DNA of 64,000 nucleotides, taken from assembly GCF_014529625.1 (NCBI RefSeq), contig NZ_CP076039.1:3968001-4032000 (forward strand), read 5' to 3'. This document shows positions 63,001 to 64,000 of this stretch, piece by piece. The stretch's first letter is position 1. Each line of letters opens with the position of its first letter. The stretch comes from Candidatus Pelagisphaera phototrophica. GTDB taxonomy: Bacteria > Verrucomicrobiota > Verrucomicrobiia > Opitutales > Opitutaceae. A model generated the notes under the pieces. That model was not told where the DNA came from. It did not search any database and saw only the letters and a program-made list of their open reading frames with translations. Made by a program: the position numbers and the translations under genes.

Positions 63001-63175
63001 CGGGCCCATGGCAATTGAAACAAGTCTCCGAAAACAGGGGGCGGATATCGCGATTGAATTGAACCTCTCCCTGAGCAAATTCCACCGTCCCGGGACTATC
63101 CTCACGTTGAAGCAAGACGATCGCGCCTGAAACCAGGACGAGCATTAGAATCAATCCAGCTAGCTTACTTTTCAT
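60026..63175 (-). CDS. PSCyt1-DUF1549-DUF1553 planctomycete-type cytochrome protein
   Basis: The 1049-residue protein has an N-terminal membrane anchor/leader (GLILMLVLVSGAIVLL). A PSCyt1 heme motif follows at residues 52-56 (CFNCH, in ETCFNCHGPDE), then DUF1549 (WDRFAIDRFVLARLKSEGLS, LIRRLSYDLTGLPP, YGERMALAWLDQARYADTNG, ACAQCHDHKYDPIS). A central beta-rich region and DUF1553 (TSRVAANRIWQLFFGNGFVS, FRLHGEFIRDTALKASGLL, FDAPNRELCVMQRETTNTPL) complete it. A second CxxCH (ACAQCHDHK) lies in DUF1549. Such proteins are periplasmic, linked to polysaccharide utilisation and sulfatases in PVC bacteria; the reaction is not known. It is 66 bases upstream of the DUF1501 gene. Confidence 0.9.
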   Translation of the reverse strand: MKSKLAGLILMLVLVSGAIVLLQREDSPGTVEFAQGEVQFNRDIRPLFSETCFNCHGPDEHSREAELRFDLPESAFSERDGGVFALVAGSPEKSEAWKRIVSDDPDLIMPPPDSHFNLSETQKGTIKRWIESGAKYQDHWAFETPRKAAPPVADRAGWDRFAIDRFVLARLKSEGLSPSEPADKRTLIRRLSYDLTGLPPSLEELYQFLDDDRPDAYELLVDRLLDSPHYGERMALAWLDQARYADTNGYSRDGARTMWVWRDWVIQAYNEDKPYDVFLREQLAGDLLPDATQGQIVATGFNRNHMITAEGGTIKLENLTNYAVDRVKTTSEAFLGLTMACAQCHDHKYDPISQEDFYRMFAYFNTLSDKGIDGAGGKNAEPIIHAKSPLHHKNVDTVRDTIEFLKLERQKRASRLRSDWESRERESLEQLGQDLAFHEFKPLMVNNPNIPPSMVEFQEEVAVFLKQQSIAPGGTFYSFACSLKEDPDSLITGLRIEFLPHPEVNEGSLGYGKEDELGAFGVSAVSVSAGKVPVADFDLNSEVALKDATASYSHEDYPARAILDPRWPTAWSPLGQVRKSQHLTLTFEKPVDPREAPYFSIMVNFQQIANAGYFKMMAMTGKDDGTNIPSPIQRILNKPTKERTQSEIVEIANYHELHDPELESLNTDIATYRRRLGEMTEAYPVQVMDTAKNPRKTYILNRGSYDQPGREVEPGVPAFLPPLPEAAPGDRRALADWFTDPSHPLTSRVAANRIWQLFFGNGFVSTSADFGAQGEWPSHPELLDYLAVDFIENGWSVKALVKQIVMSQTYRQRSEVTEEQRSIDPENRLLSRGPRFRLHGEFIRDTALKASGLLNDWIGGSSVKPYQPRGIWREISHYGSVKDLTQVFVQDQGRNLYRRSLYTLWKRTSPSPSMMAFDAPNRELCVMQRETTNTPLQALTLLNDPQFVEAGRVFAERILQELVDAADRDRVSLAFETVTSRLPRNDELEELVKALEEQRVYFERNEEAALAVLGVGEAMRNGRIDVADHAAFSVIANLIFNLSEAVTKG

Positions 63176-63329
63176 CGGGTATCGAAAAAGAAACCGCTTA
63201 CCCGCTTTACAGGCAAGTCAATTGGACCGCACCGAGCGGATTGCCCGCCATTCAATATTGACCCTCGACCAAGCTATTCTAACGTAACCCCTCTTTCAAT
63301 CTCATCGATAATCTAGCTTAACCCCGAAT

Positions 63330-64000
63330 ATGAACCGCCAACTCATTTGCTGCGTACTTTGCCTCACTTCGATACTTGGAGTCGTTTCTTTGAGTGCCAA
63401 GGTCTCAACCCCGTCAATTTTCGGCGATCATATGGTTCTCCAGCGCAACCACGACAATCCGGTTTGGGGCTGGGCAGACGCGGGCGAGAAGGTAACCATC
63501 TCGATCGGCGGCCAAGCACACACGACTAAAGCGGATCGAGATGGCAACTGGAAAGTGACCCTAAAGCCAATTCCTGCCGGCGGGCCGCACCGCTTGACGA
63601 TCAAGGGCAAAAACACGATCACTTTCGATGATGTACTGGTAGGGGAGGTCTGGATATGCTCAGGGCAGTCCAATATGGCTTGGCAGGTGCAGAATTCATA
63701 TGACGGAGACTTAGTAGCCCTGACCGCAAACCACCCCGAGATTCGACTGATTTCCGTTCCGCAAGTGGGAACTCAAGAACCGCAGAAGGACTTCGATGGC
63801 GAGTGGGCCCACGCTGCTCCCGATACCGTGAAGGACTTTTCCGCTGTCGGCTATCGCTTCGGCCTACAACTGCATCAGGCATTGGGGGTCCCAGTTGGAC
63901 TTATCGACAATGCTTGGGGAGGCTCCGCCGCCGAAGCCTGGATACGACGCGATGTCCTTAGCAAAGACAAACGCTACTCTGAATTGCTTGACAGGTGGAA
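63330..64000 (+). CDS. Sialate O-acetylesterase-like SGNH esterase (3' end outside the window)
   Basis: From ATG 63330 the first 223 codons are open to the window end. The product begins with a signal peptide (LICCVLCLTSILGVVSLSA), then the N-terminal beta domain of SASA-type esterases (FGDHMVLQRNHDNPVWGWAD) and VGEVWICSGQSNMAWQV with the SGQSNM nucleophile serine, then GYRFGLQLHQALGVPVGLID and NAWGGSAAEAWI. These enzymes remove O-acetyl groups from sialic acids or acetylated polysaccharides. Its position at the end of a sulfatase cluster fits side-chain trimming. The gene is truncated only by the window edge, not by a stop. Confidence 0.85.
   Translation, partial: MNRQLICCVLCLTSILGVVSLSAKVSTPSIFGDHMVLQRNHDNPVWGWADAGEKVTISIGGQAHTTKADRDGNWKVTLKPIPAGGPHRLTIKGKNTITFDDVLVGEVWICSGQSNMAWQVQNSYDGDLVALTANHPEIRLISVPQVGTQEPQKDFDGEWAHAAPDTVKDFSAVGYRFGLQLHQALGVPVGLIDNAWGGSAAEAWIRRDVLSKDKRYSELLDRW

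Noticed and set aside
1-64000. CRISPR array, prophage, integrase or insertion sequence
   Set aside because: No regularly spaced repeats, transposase motifs, integrase or phage structural genes were seen on either strand.

Overview
This window looks like a chromosomal segment of a marine-type Verrucomicrobiota bacterium, most likely class Opitutia/Opitutae. The support is the gene families present. There are several secreted formylglycine sulfatases. A planctomycete-cytochrome/DUF1549/DUF1553 protein sits beside a DUF1501 protein. There is a PVC-type heme-binding dehydrogenase, a TonB receptor whose mature N-terminus carries an LSPFxV segment with no SusD partner, and a long NagB fused to a PIG-L domain. 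No transposase, integrase, phage gene or CRISPR array was seen. TAG is a very common true stop codon, and GTG starts and 1-4 nt stop/start overlaps are frequent.

Layout. 0-9 kb: a secreted beta-helix protein, a membrane-anchored FMN glutamate-synthase-like protein, a DoxX-like protein, an aminotransferase and a TPR protein, with decayed genes between them. 9-21.8 kb: a housekeeping stretch with tRNA-Gln, pyrH, frr, proB, a UvrD-type helicase, an OGG-like glycosylase, a kinase-like hypothetical, an amidohydrolase, a gamma carbonic anhydrase-like protein, lnt, an FmdB-like protein and a tRNA-queuosine mannosyltransferase-like enzyme. 21.8-27 kb: dgt and glyA, flanked by a papain-like peptidase remnant and a sulfatase broken by two amber codons. 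27-32 kb: a large DUF1080/heme dehydrogenase fusion, then a long gene-poor stretch. 32-38 kb: a tightly packed plus-strand operon (MerR-type regulator, FAD oxidoreductase, DUF1365, two CFA-type methyltransferases, desaturase) that resembles light or singlet-oxygen induced lipid-modification clusters. It ends in a chalcone-isomerase-like remnant. 38-50.5 kb: a minus-strand catabolic cluster with two sulfatases, a GH109-like oxidoreductase, a sodium:solute symporter, a TIM-barrel isomerase, a Gfo/Idh oxidoreductase, a PIG-L deacetylase and NagB-PIG-L, with a divergent AraC regulator. 50.5-64 kb: a very large TonB receptor, a broken GntR/LacI-type regulator, another sulfatase, DUF1501 and DUF1549/DUF1553 proteins, and the start of a sialate O-acetylesterase.

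How it fits together. The last 26 kb reads as a system for taking up and dismantling a sulfated, N-acetylated glycan. Secreted sulfatases and an esterase strip substituents, a GH109-type enzyme would cleave alpha-GalNAc, the TonB receptor and symporter import products, and PIG-L/NagB deacetylate and deaminate amino sugars. This is inference from families, not proof of substrate.

The most unexpected feature is decay. At least seven loci retain a readable protein in one frame but are interrupted by point nonsense codons or frameshifts (DUF6090-like, beta-domain protein, GIY-YIG, C1 peptidase, sulfatase, small secreted protein, GntR/LacI regulator), and an eighth (CHI-like) is a truncated fragment. 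The region therefore looks rich in young pseudogenes. All family assignments come from reading motifs by eye; no database search was possible.
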